Shown in pieces: positions 60,798-64,000 of a stretch of 64,000 nucleotides of DNA; position 1 is the first letter of the stretch; the number at the start of each line of letters is the position of its first letter. The stretch spans positions 2,976,001 to 3,040,000 of the forward strand of contig JALPQD010000143.1 in the NCBI GenBank assembly GCA_023101885.1, in the 5' to 3' direction. Origin of the DNA: Typhlomys cinereus (Eukaryota > Chordata > Mammalia > Rodentia > Platacanthomyidae). The notes below the pieces were generated by a model. The model did not search any database. It saw nothing but the letters and a program-made list of their open reading frames with translations, and had not been told where the DNA came from. The position numbers were made by a program, and so were the translations under genes.

Positions 60798-62107
60798 GTA
60801 TTTGGTCTTCTTATCACCTAGGTGGGATGGTGCTCTCCCAATTTCTTCTACTCATTTTGTCTCTGGGAAAATGGACAAACCTAATCTTCTTTACTTCTAT
60901 CATGTCATAGCCTGAGGAGAAAGTGGTACTGCCTCCTGACTCTCATATTCTCCCTTTTTCTTACTAACTTTTAGCAAAAATGACTTTTTTTCTTTTTCAC
61001 TGATTTCCAAATTTTGTTAAGAAATGATAGAAAATATCTTACTGCTCTTCTTTATCTTTGGTTATCTGTTCTTTGAAGCTTGTGATGTAGTATGTTACTA
61101 CTTTTCTTAATACTGTTTATATGCATTAGCATTAATAAAATTGTGAAAGTTATATAGTAAAATTTCTTTTATACTTCTTTTTTGTTATTTTAGTGTGAAA
61201 GCTTCAACAGCACACATGAATGCACAAATATTTGCTATTTTAAGGGCCAAGTAAAGATCACTATTAGCAAAGAGTGAATCATATAATCGTGTTTTAGAGT
61301 TCTAAATGTTTAAGGGACTTGGAATCTATTTCCGTATTATTTATATTTTAAGCCAGAGTTCGGTGTTAATTGCAAATAATCCCAATTTCTGCTCTTTTTT
61401 TGTTGTTTTAAACCACAAATTATGGTTTAATGGACATCAGAAATAATTTAATGCAGGGAAATTTTAATTTAAATAACATAAATTATTACTTGAATTGTAT
61501 AAACCAATACCCTCCATTTTCTTAAATGTTTTAGGTGTCTGAAAGCAATAGGAAACTAAAAAATATATACGCTATGTAGACACGTGAGTGCAGTGGATTA
61601 CCTTTCCCTCTCCAATGAGAAATTTATACTCTGTTTTTTTACAAAAAGACTTTCATGTGCAATACAGAAGAATAAGTATTATTTGCCTTTCTCAGTCTCT
61701 CAGTTTGCTACTTGAAGCAAAAACAAAATAGACAAGTAATCTTGTTTTTAGTAAGTGTACAAGTGGAGAACTCAAAATTGTGAAATAAAATTTCAGAATC
61801 TTAAATGCAATATAATTTACTCTAGTAAAGTTCATGTTTGTTTTTTTTGCTGAGCAATGTAACAGAATCTTAAATGATATATTAAGACTAGTGCTACAAA
61901 TTTCCCACTTAAGCAGTCACATCACTTACTGATCTTACATCACTTTTGTGTGCCATAGGGGTTGCTCTTTATATAGTGGTAGCAATGGTTTTGGAAGGTA
62001 TACTTTGTGGTATTTCAATATAGAACCAGAGTTATCATTCATTTTTATTTTTATTTATTTGGATTTTCTAGCTTTCTAGTGAGACAGTTTCGTAGCTTCT
62101 TTTCCCG

Positions 62108-62149
62108 GTGAACACACACCGTTCACTGAAGCTGCACCCCGGGTGCAGC
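62108..62149. repeat. Two adjacent short inverted repeats (potential hairpins)
   Basis: GTGAAC (62108-62113) pairs with GTTCAC (62121-62126) across a 7-nt loop. GCTGCACCC (62131-62139) pairs with GGGTGCAGC (62141-62149) around a single C. The patch is GC-rich in otherwise AT-rich intron. Function unknown. Confidence 0.85.
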
Positions 62150-63069
62150 CCCACCAGCCTCTGCCATGCTGTCCTGTCACTTTCTGTTCTCTCCATCCTC
62201 GGCTTACACTTTTATATTTATGTATTTATATTTTAGCATGTTTTTACATATTGTATTATACTTGTATTTGATGCATACTTGCCTTTTTATTCACTGGGAA
62301 ATTCACCATACTAACTGCTATTTTTTTTGTCTTAAATTTAATTATGTTGCTGGCACAAATTTTAGTACAACAGTTAAGATTTTCGGTGTTATGACTCTTT
62401 AGGGGGTAAGAGCTATGGATTTTATGCTAACCAAGTTTGATCTCCAAGATGAAAAGTTAGAGGAGTTCTGGCTGACTGGAAAGAATTTAGAGAAGGTCGT
62501 GGAAAAGCTGATTTTTGACTATACGCAAAAGTGGACTATCTGAGCCTAAATCATTAAGCAGAATTCTGTAAAACACATATGTCATTTGAAAATATGATCA
62601 CAAACTGAATTTCAGATCAATATCTAGATTAACACTTCTTTTTGCTACTTAGCTCTTTACATAGAAAAATTTTGATATGGCATACTACTTAGGGACATCT
62701 GATTGGTTCTAGAAATAGTCCTAAAATCTATTTTAGAATTACTGATATGGTATCTGGAAAGGAATGCTATTATACATCTGGGTGTATTTTAAATTTAATT
62801 TCTGTTTGGAAGCGTCAGGATTCTGACACACCAAATTTACCTGTAGAATTTTTGGCATAGAATTTTTACAGTATTTAGCACACATGAAAGGCATAGTATA
62901 CTGCAACTGATACAGTTCTGTTGTGTTTTAATAATTTTATTCAAAGTACTGTCAGTGTTCTATGATCATATTTCTGACATAATTAAGACTACAAAAAAGA
63001 TACAGCTTTAAGTTAAAATTAAACTACAAAGTTCATTAAACAGATTTTTTTCTTCTGTATTTGTACACA

Positions 63070-63125
63070 CGATACATATATTTTATATATATAATGCATA
63101 TAGTATTTTATATATATAGTATTTT
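63070..63125. repeat. AT-rich low-complexity tract
   Basis: TATATTTTATATATATAATG followed by AGTATTTTATATATATAGTATTTT has a twice-repeated TATTTTATATATATA word. Confidence 0.9.
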
Positions 63126-64000
63126 AGACACATATCTGCCAAAACTTTATAACTCTTTTAATGTTACATGACAGATACAAACAAACATACATTAGGGAAA
63201 ATATAGATGAATTCATACTTAAAGTTCCCTGAAGAGTTTATTCACACCTGACTGCAAACTCGGGCTATGTCTTTTACTGCTTATTATCACCTTTCTGGTT
63301 TTTGTGCATTGGCACTAAACATTTGGTTCTTTAAGTATGTGTTTGTTTGCAGATTTTTTAAAATTTCTAAATTATTTAGTTATTTTATTTTGTGATTATT
63401 TTATAATAATGGAGATACAGTTTTATGTGGATACAGGATGAACTTACATGAACTCTTAAAATGTTTCCAGTATAATTTAGACCTCTAAATAACAGCTACA
63501 ATTCTTTTAGTTCATACTGCTTTTATTATTGGGCCTTTTTAAAACTCTTTCTCTAATACTATGACTCTTTTGTGGGATTTATATCTGTGTTGAACCTCCA
63601 GCTAAGAGGAAGGGACAAAATACTAAGTTGAAAGATGAAATCTTCTAACCAGATTTAGGGTAAATTTATATAAAGTAGAATGATACTTGAAATGTTTCAT
63701 TAAGTCTGGTAAAATTATATGAATACAACCTATCTTGCTATTTTATATCAGACATTTTAATAACCAGATTTTTATAAGATGTGAGAAAACTGTAAAATTT
63801 CTTTACTTCCAAAATTTATTTAGAAAGCTTTCGGGAAGTATTTGTTCCTTTTTTGTAAGACCTTGTGTGTTTTAATCGTGTCTTTCTGCAATGAGAAGGC
63901 TGTGAACAGAGCACTTATCTCACCTGAAATGAAACTGATAGTTGAGATTTTTTTTTAGCTTTTTTCTTTAGTTTAATTGACAAACCCACATTAGAAAATC

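Larger units (their letters stand above)
60798..64000 (+). other. Mycbp2: Mycbp2 intron 18, 5' part (runs off the window)
   Basis: At least 3.2 kb. It is AT-rich with no SINE, L1 or exon that I recognise. The only striking local feature is a GC-rich pair of inverted repeats at 62108-62149. A TATA-rich low-complexity patch lies at 63070-63125. Confidence 0.85.

Overview
This window is mammalian nuclear DNA, almost certainly from a rodent. It is AT-rich and mostly intronic. Its coding content is 17 short exons bounded by AG/GT splice sites, surrounded by B1-like (7SL-derived) SINEs, ID-like and B3/B4-like SINEs, 5'-truncated L1 elements, MaLR-type LTRs and CA/TG microsatellites. The commonest young SINE is tRNA-derived and is not the canonical mouse B2. 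That argues for a rodent outside mouse and rat (a jerboa-like lineage is one guess), but I cannot name the species.

The only gene I can support is Mycbp2 (PAM/PHR1/Highwire family), on the + strand. MYCBP2 is a very large E3 ubiquitin ligase that controls axon growth and synapse formation. The window enters the gene inside the intron before its second coding exon and leaves it inside a later intron. The first exon and most of the gene lie outside. All 17 exons join in one open frame of about 811 codons with fully consistent intron phases. They encode the basic and acidic N-terminal linkers, the following helical region, the start of the RCC1-like repeat region, a cysteine-rich insert and a charged helical stretch. 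By remembered human numbering this is roughly residues 102 to 910.

Layout: 1-13,528 is upstream intron rich in L1 and LTR sequence. 13,529-23,197 holds exons 2-4 (basic and acidic linkers and the start of the helical region). 28,035-36,485 holds exons 5-10. 39,354-48,134 holds exons 11-14 (RCC1-like blades), with the intron after exon 13 carrying a tandem LTR-internal-LTR-internal-LTR retroelement array. 50,569-56,302 holds exons 15-17 (Cys-rich insert and charged region), with an old L1 in the 5-kb intron that splits the Cys-rich segment. Exon 18 is at 60,690-60,797, followed by intron to the end.

I found no CRISPR array, operon, tRNA or rRNA gene, and no second protein-coding gene. The most interesting non-genic structures are the tandem MaLR-type array (43.2-47.0 kb), a 135-bp direct repeat 995 bp apart in intron 8, a set of near-identical young SINEs with clear target-site duplications, and a GC-rich double hairpin in the last intron. 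I saw no convincing evidence for a wholly new biological system.
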